From assembly GCF_028583545.1 (NCBI RefSeq), contig NZ_CP087106.1, positions 3,456,501 through 3,520,500 on the forward strand: DNA of 64,000 bases. Reading direction: 5' to 3'. Every line of letters begins with the position of its first letter. Positions within the stretch are counted from its first letter, which is position 1. A program made the position numbers and the translations under genes. Shown here piece by piece: positions 19,158-29,594 of the stretch. The notes beneath the pieces are model-generated. The model had not been told where the DNA came from, ran no database searches, and saw only the letters and a list, made by a program, of their open reading frames with translations. Source of the stretch: Methylobacterium sp. NMS14P. Lineage in GTDB: Bacteria > Pseudomonadota > Alphaproteobacteria > Rhizobiales > Beijerinckiaceae.

Positions 19158-19173
19158 AGCCGCCTGTGCGGCT
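19158..19173 (-). terminator. Short hairpin after hprK
   Basis: AGCCGC-CTGT-GCGGCT, a perfect 6-base stem a few bases beyond the hprK stop. No T-run follows on the minus strand, so it is more likely an attenuating or mRNA-stabilising element than a full terminator. Confidence 0.25.
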
Positions 19174-19179
19174 GCGAAG

Positions 19180-19620
19180 TCACGGCCCCGGCTTTCGCAG
19201 CGCCGCACGGACGAGGAGCGGCGCGAGACCGGCCGCACGCGCACCCCGGTCGAGGACGAGGCGCGGCACGGCGACGCCCAGGATGTCCGCGTCCGCCGGC
19301 GGATCGGGCAGGCGCGGCGCCGTCTCCACCAGATCGACGGTGAGGTGCAGCACCGCCTCCGGCCGCACTTCGAGGCCCAGATCGACCGCCGACAGGATCC
19401 CCTGGCCGCGGACCTCCACGCGTCCGACGAGCGCGGGATGGGACCCGGCCGTGATTCGACCGTCGCGAATCGCGCAGACGACCCGGTCGTCCGCCACGAA
19501 GGCGCCGTCCGGCGCGGCGGCGAGTAGGAGCGCGAGGCTGGACTTGCCCGCGCCCGAGGGACCCCGAATCAGGATCCCGGCCCCGCACAGCGCGATGCAG
19601 GCGCCGTGCAGGGTAACCAT
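19180..19620 (-). CDS. hprK: HPr kinase/phosphorylase, short alphaproteobacterial form
   Basis: 146 residues, only the C-terminal catalytic domain of the roughly 310-residue Firmicute enzyme, as normal in alphaproteobacteria. Walker A GPSGAGKS at 20-27, ADDRV at about 43-47, and the HprK signature VEVRGQGIL at 68-76. It phosphorylates the regulatory serine of HPr. Its ATG shares one base with the chvG stop (TGATG), so it is translated with the sensor kinase, which ties PTS regulation to the ChvG/ChvI envelope response. Confidence 0.9.
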   Translation of the reverse strand: MVTLHGACIALCGAGILIRGPSGAGKSSLALLLAAAPDGAFVADDRVVCAIRDGRITAGSHPALVGRVEVRGQGILSAVDLGLEVRPEAVLHLTVDLVETAPRLPDPPADADILGVAVPRLVLDRGARAAGLAPLLVRAALRKPGP

Positions 19621-21446
19621 CAGGCGTGGAGCTGCCGCGGCGCCGCCGGCAGGCGCACGATGAAGCGGGCGCCGCGCACCGTCGGCTCGCCGTCCTCGTC
19701 GGGGGCGCCGGGCCGGTTCTCGGCGCGGATCGTGCCGCGGTGGGCCTGGACGATCTGGCGGGAGATCGACAGGCCGAGGCCCGAGTTCTGGCCGAAGCCC
19801 TGCTCCGGCCGGTCGGTGTAGAAGCGCTCGAAGATCCGCTCCAGGGCGTGCTCCGGGATGCCCGGCCCCTCGTCCTCGCAGATCATCTCGACCTCGCCGC
19901 GCACCCGGCGCAGCACGACCCGGACCTTCGCGTCGGTCGGCGAGAACGACCGGGCATTGTCGAGGAGGTTGTTGACCACCTGCCCGAGCCGGCTGTCGTG
20001 GCCGATGATCGTGAACGGCGCGTCCTGCTCCGAACCCGTCGCCTCCACGTCGAGCTGGATCAGGCAGTCCTTGGGGCGCCGCCGCTCGTTGGCGACCGAC
20101 ACGACCGTGGTGAGCAGCCGCCGCAGATCGACCCGCCGGGCCTCGGCGCGCGCCAGCTCCGCGTCGAGGCGCGAGGCGTCGGCGATGTCGCTGATCAGGC
20201 GGTCGAGGCGCTTCACGTCGTGCTGGATGATCGCCATCAGCCGGCCGCGGGACTCGTCGTTCCGGGCGAGCGGCAGCGTCTCCACCGCGCTGCGGAGCGA
20301 GGTCAGCGGGTTCTTTAGCTCGTGGCTGACATCCGCCGCGAAGCTCTCGATGGCGTCGATCCGCCGGTAGAGGGCCTGGGTCATGTCGCGCAGGGCGCCG
20401 GACAGGTGGCCGATCTCGTCGGTGCGCTCGGTGAAGTCCGGGATCTCCTCGCGGGTCTTGATGCCCATGCGGACCTTCTCGGCGGCCTCCGCGAGGCGGC
20501 GCACCGGCCCCGCGATCGCGCCCGCCAGCAGGAACGACAGCACCACCATCACCGCCGAGGCGACGAGGAAGACCTGCAGCAGCCCGAACCGCTCCGAGGC
20601 GATGACCCGGTCGATGGCGTCGCCCTGGGTCGAGATCAGCAGGGCGCCGCGGACCGAGCCGGCCCGGTGGATCGGCACCGCCACCGAGACGGTGGTCTCG
20701 CCGAGCTTGTTCCGGCGCACGAGGCTGCCGCGGTTGCCGCCGAGCGCCGCCTGGACCTCGCGCAGCGAGTGGCCGTTCACCGGCCCGGTCTCCTCGGCGG
20801 TCTCGGTCCGGCTGCGGAACAGGCCGCCGAGCTTGGACTGGACCGCCTCGAAGGCGGATTCGAGCATCCCGGGCTTGTGGGGCTTCGGCTCCAGGGGGTC
20901 GGGCCGGCTGGCATCGCCGCGCTTGAACAGGGTGCGGGTGTCAAACAGGAGGCCGCCCTCCTGGTCGTAGACCCGGGCGCGGTTGCCCGTCGGCGTCACG
21001 AGGCGCGACAGGAGCGGCGCCACCTTCTCGGGATTGAGCGAGAACGCGAGCGGCTGCGACTCCTCCTCCGCCGCCTCGCCGGCCTGCTGCTGGAGCAGCT
21101 TGTCGGGGTCAATGCGGATCGTGTCGGTGTCCACCGACGCCGAGGCGGCGATCGCCCCCGCGATGATCTCGCCCTGGATGGCGAGGCTCTGGATCCGGGC
21201 CTGGATCAGGCCCTGGCGGAACTGGTTGAGGTACAGGAACCCGACGAGGAGCGCGATCAGCCCGACGAGGTTGAGGACGACGATGCGGCGCGTCAGGCTC
21301 GACGAGGCGCGCTGGCCCACGGCCTCCCACACGGCGCGGGGCCAGCCGAGCGGTCGGGACAGGAGCTGGGCCAGGGAGGTGCGGGGCGGAGCATCCTCGG
21401 TCTGGGTTTCGGTACGGGCGGTCACGGGGCGGATCCTGGAGATCAC
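19620..21446 (-). CDS. chvG: Sensor histidine kinase ChvG
   Basis: 608 residues. Cytoplasmic N-tail, TM1 about 53-75, periplasmic sensor about 76-287, TM2 about 288-312, HAMP about 313-366, HisKA with the phosphorylated His375 in [15 protein letters not shown], and an ATPase domain with N box NNLLDNA, DEGPGIP and GLGLSIS. ChvG (ExoS in Sinorhizobium) responds to acidity and cell-envelope stress, held in check in rhizobia by ExoR, and phosphorylates ChvI. It overlaps chvI by four bases and hprK by one. The start is the GTG/ATG-type overlap at 21446. Confidence 0.92.
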   Translation of the reverse strand: MISRIRPVTARTETQTEDAPPRTSLAQLLSRPLGWPRAVWEAVGQRASSSLTRRIVVLNLVGLIALLVGFLYLNQFRQGLIQARIQSLAIQGEIIAGAIAASASVDTDTIRIDPDKLLQQQAGEAAEEESQPLAFSLNPEKVAPLLSRLVTPTGNRARVYDQEGGLLFDTRTLFKRGDASRPDPLEPKPHKPGMLESAFEAVQSKLGGLFRSRTETAEETGPVNGHSLREVQAALGGNRGSLVRRNKLGETTVSVAVPIHRAGSVRGALLISTQGDAIDRVIASERFGLLQVFLVASAVMVVLSFLLAGAIAGPVRRLAEAAEKVRMGIKTREEIPDFTERTDEIGHLSGALRDMTQALYRRIDAIESFAADVSHELKNPLTSLRSAVETLPLARNDESRGRLMAIIQHDVKRLDRLISDIADASRLDAELARAEARRVDLRRLLTTVVSVANERRRPKDCLIQLDVEATGSEQDAPFTIIGHDSRLGQVVNNLLDNARSFSPTDAKVRVVLRRVRGEVEMICEDEGPGIPEHALERIFERFYTDRPEQGFGQNSGLGLSISRQIVQAHRGTIRAENRPGAPDEDGEPTVRGARFIVRLPAAPRQLHA

Positions 21447-22153
21447 GCCTCCTTGAAGCGGTAGCCGACGCCGTACAGCGTCTCGATCATGTCGAAGTTC
21501 TGGTCGGTGACCTTGAACTTCTTCCGCAACCGCTTGATGTGGCTGTCGATGGTGCGGTCATCGACGTAGACCTGATCGTCGTAGGCCGCGTCCATGAGGG
21601 CGTTGCGGCTCTTCACGACGCCGGGGCGCTGCGCGAGGGCCTGGAGAATCAGGAACTCCGTGACCGTCAGGGTCACCGGCTCGCCCTTCCACGTGCAGGT
21701 GTGCCGCTCGGGATCCATCATCAGCGCGCCGCGCTCGAGCGACCGCGCCGCGACCTCGGCCTCGCCGCGCGGCGTGCCGCCGGGGGCCTCCTTGGCGAAG
21801 CGTCGGAGCACCGCCTTCACCCGCTCCACCAGCAGACGCTGCGAGAACGGCTTATGGATGAAGTCGTCCGCGCCCATCTTGAGGCCGAACAGCTCGTCGA
21901 TCTCCTCGTCCTTCGACGTCAGAAAGATCACGGGAAGGTCCGATTTCTGCCGCAGGCGTCGGAGAAGCTCCATCCCGTCCATGCGCGGCATCTTGATGTC
22001 GAAGATCGCGAGATCGGGCGGGGAATGGCGCAGACCGTCCAGCGCGGAGGCGCCGTCCGTGTAGGTCTGGATGCGGTAGCCTTCGGTCTCAAGCGCGATC
22101 GACACAGAGGTGAGGATATTCCGGTCGTCGTCGACGAGGGCGATGGTCGGCAT
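21443..22153 (-). CDS. chvI: Response regulator ChvI (OmpR family)
   Basis: 236 residues. Receiver domain 1-120 with acidic pocket VDDD (7-10), phospho-acceptor Asp52 in [10 protein letters not shown], Thr79 and Lys101 (HKPFS); winged-helix DNA-binding domain about 140-236 with [13 protein letters not shown] and the recognition region [17 protein letters not shown]. It activates envelope, exopolysaccharide and acid-response genes when phosphorylated by ChvG. The start at 22153 gives the standard [11 protein letters not shown] terminus; an upstream Met at 22180 is possible but adds nine residues absent from the family. Confidence 0.93.
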   Translation of the reverse strand: MPTIALVDDDRNILTSVSIALETEGYRIQTYTDGASALDGLRHSPPDLAIFDIKMPRMDGMELLRRLRQKSDLPVIFLTSKDEEIDELFGLKMGADDFIHKPFSQRLLVERVKAVLRRFAKEAPGGTPRGEAEVAARSLERGALMMDPERHTCTWKGEPVTLTVTEFLILQALAQRPGVVKSRNALMDAAYDDQVYVDDRTIDSHIKRLRKKFKVTDQNFDMIETLYGVGYRFKEA

Positions 22154-22467
22154 GCGCGGTCCCTGACTGAACGGGCTCAAGCGCGGTCCCGGCTCTTCGC
22201 ACAGGCCGCGCCACGTCCCGGCCCCGAGGGGGCAGACAAAAACGCGAACCGGGCAGTTTGGGCACAGCCCGGCACACGCAGAGGGACAGGTGCTTTAGTA
22301 CGGCCGATCGGAAAAAGCGAGCGGCGGTCATAGCTTGGCCGTAAGACGGGAGCCCAGCGGTCCTTCTGCGGCCCATCTGACGCGGTTGCGGCGCCTCGCG
22401 CGGCCCACGTTGCACCGCTAACGTGGCGGCGGAACCGGGCGGCCGCTCGAGTGGGGAGGAATCGCGC
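22154..22467. other. Divergent intergenic region between chvI and the HugZ-like gene
   Basis: 314 bases. No gene seen. It contains a weak CCGGGC/GCCCGG inverted repeat (22249-22272) and should hold the chvI promoter. A strong GGGGAGGA lies at its right end just before the HugZ-like start. Confidence 0.5.
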
Positions 22468-23253
22468 ATGGGCGAGACGATCGACACGGGTCCGAGTGCG
22501 GGAGGACCGGCCCGTCCGCTGCCAGCCGAGGCGGCGCCGTTCGACGCGATCGGCCTGTCGCGCACGCTCCTGCGCAGCGTCCGGTCCGGGGCGCTCGCGA
22601 CCCTGGAGCCGGACGGGACGCCCTTCGCCTCCCTCGTCACGATCGCCACCGACGCGGACGGCACGCCGCTGATGCTGCTGTCACGGCTGTCGGCCCACAC
22701 CCGCAACCTGCTGGCCGACCCGCGCTGCTCGCTGCTGTTCTCGCAGGGCGGCAAGGGCGATCCCCTCGCCCATCCCAGGCTGACCGTGGTCGGCCGCGCC
22801 GTCCAGACCGCCGAGGCGCGGGCGCGGGAGCGATTCCTGGCCCGGCACCCCAAGGCCAAGCTCTACGCCGACTTCCCGGATTTCGGCTTCTTCGCCCTGG
22901 CGCCCGAGGCCGGCCACCTGAACGGCGGCTTCGCCAAGGCCGCGACCCTGACCCGCGACCAGCTCCTCCTCGACCTCGCGGACGCGCAGGCGATCGTGGC
23001 GGGCGAGCGCGGCGCCGTCGAGCACATGAACGCCGACCACGCCGACGCGCTGGCGCTCTACGCCGCCGGCGCCGGCGGCGCGGCCGACCTGCCCTGGCGA
23101 CTCACCGGCCTCGACCCGGAGGGCATGGACCTGATGGCGGCCGACCGCACCGTGCGCGTCCCCTATCCGGAGCGCGTCACCGACATGGGTGCGCTGCGCA
23201 AAAGCCTCGTTGCCATGGCCGCGCGGGCGCGCGCGACCGGTGCGGACGCGTAA
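22468..23253 (+). CDS. HugZ-like pyridoxamine 5'-phosphate oxidase fold protein with DUF2470 domain
   Basis: 261 residues, preceded by GGGGAGGA seven bases before the ATG. The N-terminal split-barrel flavin/heme fold (about 25-165) contains the RSGALATLEPDGTPFASLV strand and LLFSQGGKGDPLAHPRLTVVG regions; the C-terminal part (about 175-255) is a DUF2470 domain with EHMNADHADAL. This arrangement is shared with HugZ/HutZ heme-utilisation proteins and chloroplast relatives that bind or degrade heme. Heme handling is a reasonable guess, flavin-dependent oxidation an alternative. It is likely followed by the small gene at 23315. Confidence 0.78.
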   Translation: MGETIDTGPSAGGPARPLPAEAAPFDAIGLSRTLLRSVRSGALATLEPDGTPFASLVTIATDADGTPLMLLSRLSAHTRNLLADPRCSLLFSQGGKGDPLAHPRLTVVGRAVQTAEARARERFLARHPKAKLYADFPDFGFFALAPEAGHLNGGFAKAATLTRDQLLLDLADAQAIVAGERGAVEHMNADHADALALYAAGAGGAADLPWRLTGLDPEGMDLMAADRTVRVPYPERVTDMGALRKSLVAMAARARATGADA

Positions 23254-23314
23254 ACGCGCAAGGACTTGGCGATCAGGCATGGCGAAAGGTCGCTGACCGC
23301 CCCATATCGGCCCC

Positions 23315-23515
23315 ATGAGCGATACCCAGACAGATACCTACCCCTTCAGCCTCGACGTGGAGCCGGTCGGCGAGAGCGGCTCCCTGTTCCAGTGGAGCAT
23401 CCGCAAGCACGGCAAGCTGCACCAGCGTTCGGACCGGAAGCATCCGACCGAGGCCAAGGCGCGCTCCCACGGCGAGGCCGAGATCGAGCGACTGATCCGC
23501 GACCGCGGTCGCTGA
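23315..23515 (+). CDS. Small conserved protein, function unknown
   Basis: 66 residues, hydrophilic, mixed charge, no membrane segment or cysteines. The middle (FQWSIRKHGKLHQRSDRK) looks like a small beta-sheet unit. I do not recognise it. The codon bias matches the neighbours and a strong intrinsic terminator follows 38 bases after the stop, which supports a real transcribed gene at the end of the HugZ-like unit. Confidence 0.6.
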   Translation: MSDTQTDTYPFSLDVEPVGESGSLFQWSIRKHGKLHQRSDRKHPTEAKARSHGEAEIERLIRDRGR

Positions 23516-23553
23516 GCCAGATCGCTCCTCGGCGCCAGACACGATCGTGACCC

Positions 23554-23586
23554 GGGGGCCGGCCCGTTCCGGCCCCCGTCGTTTTT
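23554..23586 (+). terminator. Strong intrinsic terminator
   Basis: GGGGGCCGG (23554-23562), loop CCCGTT, CCGGCCCCC (23569-23577), then GTCGTTTTT. Nine perfect GC-rich pairs and a T-run make this the clearest Rho-independent terminator in the window. It closes the HugZ-like / small-protein unit and insulates lepA. Confidence 0.9.
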
Positions 23587-23833
23587 GCGTCGTGGCCGAC
23601 CGGACCGGAATCCGTCGTCCTCCCGGGAGCGCGCGGCGGCGCCCGGGATCCGAAGCCGCCGCCGCGCCGAGGCTGTCGCCGACTTTGCGCGTGCTTCAAT
23701 CGGGCCGCGCATCTGCCCGGGCGCTCAGGCCGCGCTTGGCGCCTTCCCGCCGCGCTGCTATCTCGCGCGGGAGCCGATCCATCCGAACACGTCCAGACGT
23801 CAGACGGTGCGCGCCGGCGCGCGCCCGAACGGA

Positions 23834-25642
<1,809 letters not shown>

Positions 25643-25650
25643 TCCGCGCC

Positions 25651-25737
25651 GTCGTTGCGAGCGGAGCGAAGCAATCCAGCTGCGCGGCGCTCGCCAGCAG
25701 TCCGCCGCCGTGGGTTCGTCGCTCCGCTCGCGATGGA
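25651..25737. repeat. Palindromic intergenic repeat, family B, copy 1
   Basis: The left arm (GTTGCGAGCGGAGCGAAGCA and onward, from 25654) and right arm (TCGCTCCGCTCGCGATGG, ending 25737) form a stem of roughly 25 pairs with a loop of about 30 bases. It lies between convergent lepA and the cytochrome c gene and could end transcription from both sides. A second copy is at 27765. Confidence 0.6.
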
Positions 25738-25749
25738 CGGTGTCGCCGC

Positions 25750-26067
25750 TTACCCGGGCGGCAGCACGTCGATCTGGATGCCCGCGTAATACGCCGCCAG
25801 ATTGGCGATATCGGCGTCCGACAGCTCCTTCGCGACCACGTTCATGATCTCGTTCTGCCGCTTGCCGTCGCGGTACTCGGCGAGCGCCTTCACGAGGTAG
25901 GGTTCGACCTGCCCGGCGAGATTCGGCGCCTCCGGCAGCTTCGAGAGCCCGTCCATGCCGTGGCAGGTCTGGCAGGCGGTCGCGCGCTTCTTGCCCGCGG
26001 CCGCGTCGCCGGCCTGCGCCGAGAGCGGGACGAGGGTGGCGAGCAGAACGAGAAGCGGACGGATCAT
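25750..26067 (-). CDS. Periplasmic class I cytochrome c
   Basis: 105 residues: signal peptide 1-19 (cleaved after AQA), heme motif CQTCH at 32-36, and axial Met75 in NEIMNVV. Single-heme small cytochrome c of the type that takes electrons from periplasmic dehydrogenases. The sorbosone-dehydrogenase-like PQQ enzyme lies upstream in the same direction, 257 bases away, and is the natural electron donor. The gap between them contains a pair of repeats, so co-transcription is possible but not certain. Confidence 0.88.
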   Translation of the reverse strand: MIRPLLVLLATLVPLSAQAGDAAAGKKRATACQTCHGMDGLSKLPEAPNLAGQVEPYLVKALAEYRDGKRQNEIMNVVAKELSDADIANLAAYYAGIQIDVLPPG

Positions 26068-26120
26068 CGGGCGAACTCAAAGTGACGCTGGCACAAAGGG
26101 TCAGTGTAAAAGGCGCGGGT

Positions 26121-26155
26121 CCCTTCTCCCGTGCGGGAGAGGGACAGGGTGAGGG
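26121..26155. repeat. Palindromic intergenic repeat, family A, copy 2
   Basis: CTTCTCCCGTGCGGGAGAG forms a tight hairpin and is followed by GGACAGGGTGAGGG. It is in opposite orientation to copy 3, 70 bases away, giving a BIME-like inverted pair. Confidence 0.6.
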
Positions 26156-26224
26156 ATCAGGTCGCTCCGAATGGAGTGCACCCTATTCGGCGCATCGAAC
26201 GCGTGCCTGATCCTGAAAGTTCTC

Positions 26225-26260
26225 GTCCCTCACCCCTACCCTCTCCCGCTCGGGAGAGGG
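26225..26260. repeat. Palindromic intergenic repeat, family A, copy 3
   Basis: CCCTCACCCCTACC followed by CTCTCCCGCTCGGGAGAG, the reverse complement arrangement of copy 2. It lies 65 bases downstream of the sorbosone dehydrogenase stop. Confidence 0.6.
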
Positions 26261-26324
26261 GGTCCGTCGCGTCTGTCCGCAATGGGGGCGTCCCTCTTGA
26301 GAAGGGGCGCCCGGTCGCAAAAAA

Positions 26325-27608
26325 CTACTTCTCGTAGGAGATCCGGTAGATCGCCCCGGCGGAATCATCGGAGACCAGCAGCGAGCCGTCGAGCATCACC
26401 GCGACGTCCACCGGGCGGCCGAGATACTCGCCGTCGCCGGTGAGCCACCCTTCCGCGAACGGCTTGACCGACTCGACCTTGCCGTCGGCGCCGAGCTTGC
26501 CGAACATCACCCGGGCGCCCACCGGCTCGGTGCGGTTCCACGAGCCGTGCTCGGCGATGAAGATCCCGCCCTTGTAGGCGGCCGGGAACTGCTTGCCGTT
26601 GTAGAAGGTCATGCCGAGATCGGCCGCGTGCGGCGGCAACTCGGCCTGCGGGGCGACGGCGTCGGCCGGCGGCGTCTGGTCCTTGTACTCGACCGTGCGG
26701 ACCGAGCCGCCGCCGAACCATGGGAAGCCGAAATTCTCGCCCGCCTTGGTCGCGCGGTTCAGCTCGCCCGGCGGCTTGTCGTCGCCCATGCCGTCGACCT
26801 GGTTGTCGGTGAACCACAGCGACTTGTCGGTGTTGAAGTCCATCCCGACCGAGTTGCGGATGCCGGTCGCGTAGACCTCGCGGTTCTTGCCGTCGGCGTC
26901 GATCCGGATGATGCCGCCGATGCCGGTCTTCTTGTAGAGGTCCATCTTCTCGGCGGGCGGCACGTTGTAGGGCTGGCCGAGCGCGATGTAGGTCTTGCCG
27001 TCGGGCCCGACCCGGCAGACCCGGGCGGTGTGGTTGAAGCTCTCTTCGGAGGCCGGGATCAGCGCGCCCTGCTTGACTAGCACGCCGGCGGCGACGTCCG
27101 GGTTCTCGTAGAAGAACTCGGCGGCCGGGAAGGCCAGGACGCGGTTCTGCTCGACCACGGTGAGCACGCCGTCCTTCGAGAAGCAGACGCCGTTCGGGAT
27201 CTTGAACGTGATGCCGGGCGCGAAGGGGCGCACCTCGTCGGCGACCCGGTCCTTGTCGCGGTCGGTGACGGTGTAGATCTTGCTCTTGCGGGTGCCGACG
27301 AACAGCACCCCGGCATTGGGCCCGACCGCGATGGCGCGGGCGTCCGGCACCACGGCGTACAGGTCGATCTTGAAGCCGTCCGGCAGCTTGATCTTCGACA
27401 GGTTCTTGCGGATCGCGTCGGCGCGGCGGCCGGTCTGCGGGATCTCCGCGGCGGCCTGGGTGTCGGTGCTGTGGAAGCCCTCGAGCTTCTCGAGGTCGTC
27501 GGTCTTGGCCTTGGTCTCAGCAGGGGCCGCACCCTGCGCCAGGGCAGGGAGCACCGCCGCCGGCATGGCCGCGCCAGCGAAGAGCGCGGCGAGAAGCAGA
27601 GATCGCAT
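26325..27608 (-). CDS. PQQ-dependent sorbosone/aldose dehydrogenase-like protein
   Basis: 427 residues with a signal peptide (1-25, ending LPALAQ). The mature protein has the six-bladed propeller of soluble PQQ glucose dehydrogenase / L-sorbosone dehydrogenase: VPDARAIAVGPNAGVLFVGTR opens the first blade, GITFKIPNGVCF and the RNSVGMDFN and EHGSWNRT stretches follow; the latter holds the usual PQQ- and metal-contact residues. It oxidises an aldose or aldehyde in the periplasm and passes electrons to a cytochrome c, probably the one encoded next door. The exact sugar is unknown. PQQ use fits a methylotroph. Confidence 0.85.
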   Translation of the reverse strand: MRSLLLAALFAGAAMPAAVLPALAQGAAPAETKAKTDDLEKLEGFHSTDTQAAAEIPQTGRRADAIRKNLSKIKLPDGFKIDLYAVVPDARAIAVGPNAGVLFVGTRKSKIYTVTDRDKDRVADEVRPFAPGITFKIPNGVCFSKDGVLTVVEQNRVLAFPAAEFFYENPDVAAGVLVKQGALIPASEESFNHTARVCRVGPDGKTYIALGQPYNVPPAEKMDLYKKTGIGGIIRIDADGKNREVYATGIRNSVGMDFNTDKSLWFTDNQVDGMGDDKPPGELNRATKAGENFGFPWFGGGSVRTVEYKDQTPPADAVAPQAELPPHAADLGMTFYNGKQFPAAYKGGIFIAEHGSWNRTEPVGARVMFGKLGADGKVESVKPFAEGWLTGDGEYLGRPVDVAVMLDGSLLVSDDSAGAIYRISYEK

Positions 27609-27886
27609 CGATAGAATCCTCCCGGCGGCCCTTGGACCAGGGCATTACCGGAAGGGAACGATAGAGGCGCGGGAGAGACCGGCAAGCGGCGCCGGTGACG
27701 CGGCTCGCGCCCTGTCGCCTTCCACAGGGATTCCGGTCGGCGCCTCGGTGGGGCCGCACGCTCCGTCATACCGAGCGAAGCGAAGCGACCCAGGGCAGCG
27801 CGACCTCAAGGCGCTCGGCGTCGCCCGGGATCGCTTCGCTCCGCGCGCAGGGACGGTGAGGCCGACCCGTTCGACGCGAGCCGGAT
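27609..27886. other. Intergenic region carrying a family B repeat
   Basis: 278 bases between the sorbosone dehydrogenase start and the flavoprotein stop, both on the minus strand. No gene seen. The left 60 bases should hold the dehydrogenase promoter; most of the rest is the repeat at 27765-27856. Confidence 0.5.
27765..27856. repeat. Palindromic intergenic repeat, family B, copy 2
   Basis: Left arm GAGCGAAGCGAAGCGACCCA and right arm GGGATCGCTTCGCTCCGCGC are imperfect inverted copies with about 25 bases between. The core GAGCGnAGCGAAGC matches the repeat after lepA. Confidence 0.55.
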
Positions 27887-29389
27887 TCAGGCGACCTTGC
27901 GCGGGACGAGGCGCTCGCTGCCCAGGGCGGCCTCGGACCCCGACACGCCGGACTCGGTGTACTCGGCGTCCTCGTTCACCCGCCAGACGTCGTGCCGGCG
28001 CCGGCCGCAGAGGATGTTCTCCACGGTCAGCATCGCGGTCATCATCGCGTGGTCCTGGTTGTTGTACTTGTGCATGCCGTTGCGGCCGACGAGATGCAGG
28101 CTCGGGAAGTCCCGCTCCAGCTCCCGCCGCACGGTCACGACGTGGCCGGCATACTCCTCGTCGTAGACCGGGTAGGCCTTCGGCTGGCGGACCACGCAGG
28201 CGTCGACGACGTCGGCCGAGTCGATCAGGCCGATCTGCCCGATCTCGCGCTTGGCGAGTTCCACCAGCTCGGAATCGTCGGCGTTCCACAGGCCGTCGCC
28301 CTCGAAGCAGAAGTACTCGAGGCCCAGGCAGGTGTGGTCCGCGTCCGGCACCATCTCGGGCGACCAGGAGCGGAAGTTCTGCACGCGACCGACCTTCACC
28401 GACGGGTCGTGGATGTAGATCCAGTTGTCCGGGAAATTCTTGTCCGACTTGGCGATGAGCGCCACGGTCAGGAAGTCGCGATACTTCAGCGCCCGGGCGT
28501 TGAAGGTGCTGAGCGGCCGCGGGCGGATCGCGTCGACCAGCTCGCGGACCGGCGCGGACGAGATGACGTTGCGGGCCGTGAAGGTCTCGCGGCTGCCGTC
28601 GGAGCGGCGGGCCGCCACTGTCCAGACGCCGGTGCCGGCATCGTAGCTCAGGGAATCGACGCTGCGGTCGAGCTTCAGCTGGCCGCCCTGGGCGTGGATC
28701 TTGGCGGCCGCCGCCTCCCACATCATGCCGGGTCCGCGGCGGGGATAGCGGAACGACTCGATCAGCGTCTTGATGACCGGACCGCCGGCCTTCGGCGCCT
28801 TGCGCAGGCCCAGCGACCGCTTGACGCCGTCGCGGATCGCCGCGCCGAGGTCGAGCCCCTTGATGCGCTGGGCCGCCCAGTCGGCCGAGATCGCGTCGCA
28901 CGACATGCCCCACACCTTCTCGGTGTAGGTCTTGAAGAAGATCGAGAACAGGCGCTCGCCGAACTGGTTGCGCACCCAGGCGTGGAAGGTCTTGGGCTCC
29001 GCGACGGGCCGCAGGCGGGCGTAGAGGTAGGAGGCGACGCAGGCCGCGCTCGTGACGACGCCGAGGTTGCGCAGCGCCTCGAAGGCCTTGAGCGGGTAGG
29101 CGTAGTACCGGCCGCGATAGTAGATCCGCGACAGCCGCGGGCGCTCGATGAAGTCGTCGGGGAGGATCTCGTCCCAGAGATCGACCACGGCCTGCGACTT
29201 CGAGAAGAATCGGTGGCCGCCGATATCGAACAGGTAGCCGTTGTGCGAGACGGTGCGCGAGATCCCGCCGACCTGCGCCGGATCCCGCTCCAGGACTGTG
29301 ACCGAGCGGCCCTTCTTCGACAGCAGGTATGCGGCGGTCAGGCCCGCGGGCCCCGCGCCGATCACCAGCGTCTCGGTGTGGTGGCTCAT
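27887..29389 (-). CDS. NAD(P)/FAD-dependent oxidoreductase, UDP-galactopyranose-mutase-like
   Basis: 500 residues. FAD-binding Rossmann motif GAGPAGL (11-17), the second contact LERDPAQVGGISRTV, and YLFDIGGHRFFSKS, a signature of the UDP-galactopyranose mutase / protoporphyrinogen-oxidase-like branch. The C-terminal FAD loop is HLVGRNGMHKYNNQDHAMMTA. In many genomes this branch lies in polysaccharide gene sets and may rearrange or oxidise a sugar nucleotide or lipid carrier; the substrate is unknown. It is divergent from the STT3-like membrane protein 205 bases away, supporting a glycan role. Confidence 0.82.
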   Translation of the reverse strand: MSHHTETLVIGAGPAGLTAAYLLSKKGRSVTVLERDPAQVGGISRTVSHNGYLFDIGGHRFFSKSQAVVDLWDEILPDDFIERPRLSRIYYRGRYYAYPLKAFEALRNLGVVTSAACVASYLYARLRPVAEPKTFHAWVRNQFGERLFSIFFKTYTEKVWGMSCDAISADWAAQRIKGLDLGAAIRDGVKRSLGLRKAPKAGGPVIKTLIESFRYPRRGPGMMWEAAAAKIHAQGGQLKLDRSVDSLSYDAGTGVWTVAARRSDGSRETFTARNVISSAPVRELVDAIRPRPLSTFNARALKYRDFLTVALIAKSDKNFPDNWIYIHDPSVKVGRVQNFRSWSPEMVPDADHTCLGLEYFCFEGDGLWNADDSELVELAKREIGQIGLIDSADVVDACVVRQPKAYPVYDEEYAGHVVTVRRELERDFPSLHLVGRNGMHKYNNQDHAMMTAMLTVENILCGRRRHDVWRVNEDAEYTESGVSGSEAALGSERLVPRKVA

Positions 29390-29594
29390 CCCATGCTCCG
29401 GCGATTGGTGCGGCGCGCGACGCGCAGGACGCCGACCGGTCGCCAGGATGCCCGGTCGTGGTTAAAGAACTGCTGGCGCCGACGGGGCAGACCGGCGATC
29501 GGACCGCGGGTCCGGTGCCCTTTGACCGCGCGTTAAGCCGAACCGCGCGAGCATGCCGGCGAGGGCATCGACCGCCCGCCCGGGTGATCCAACC

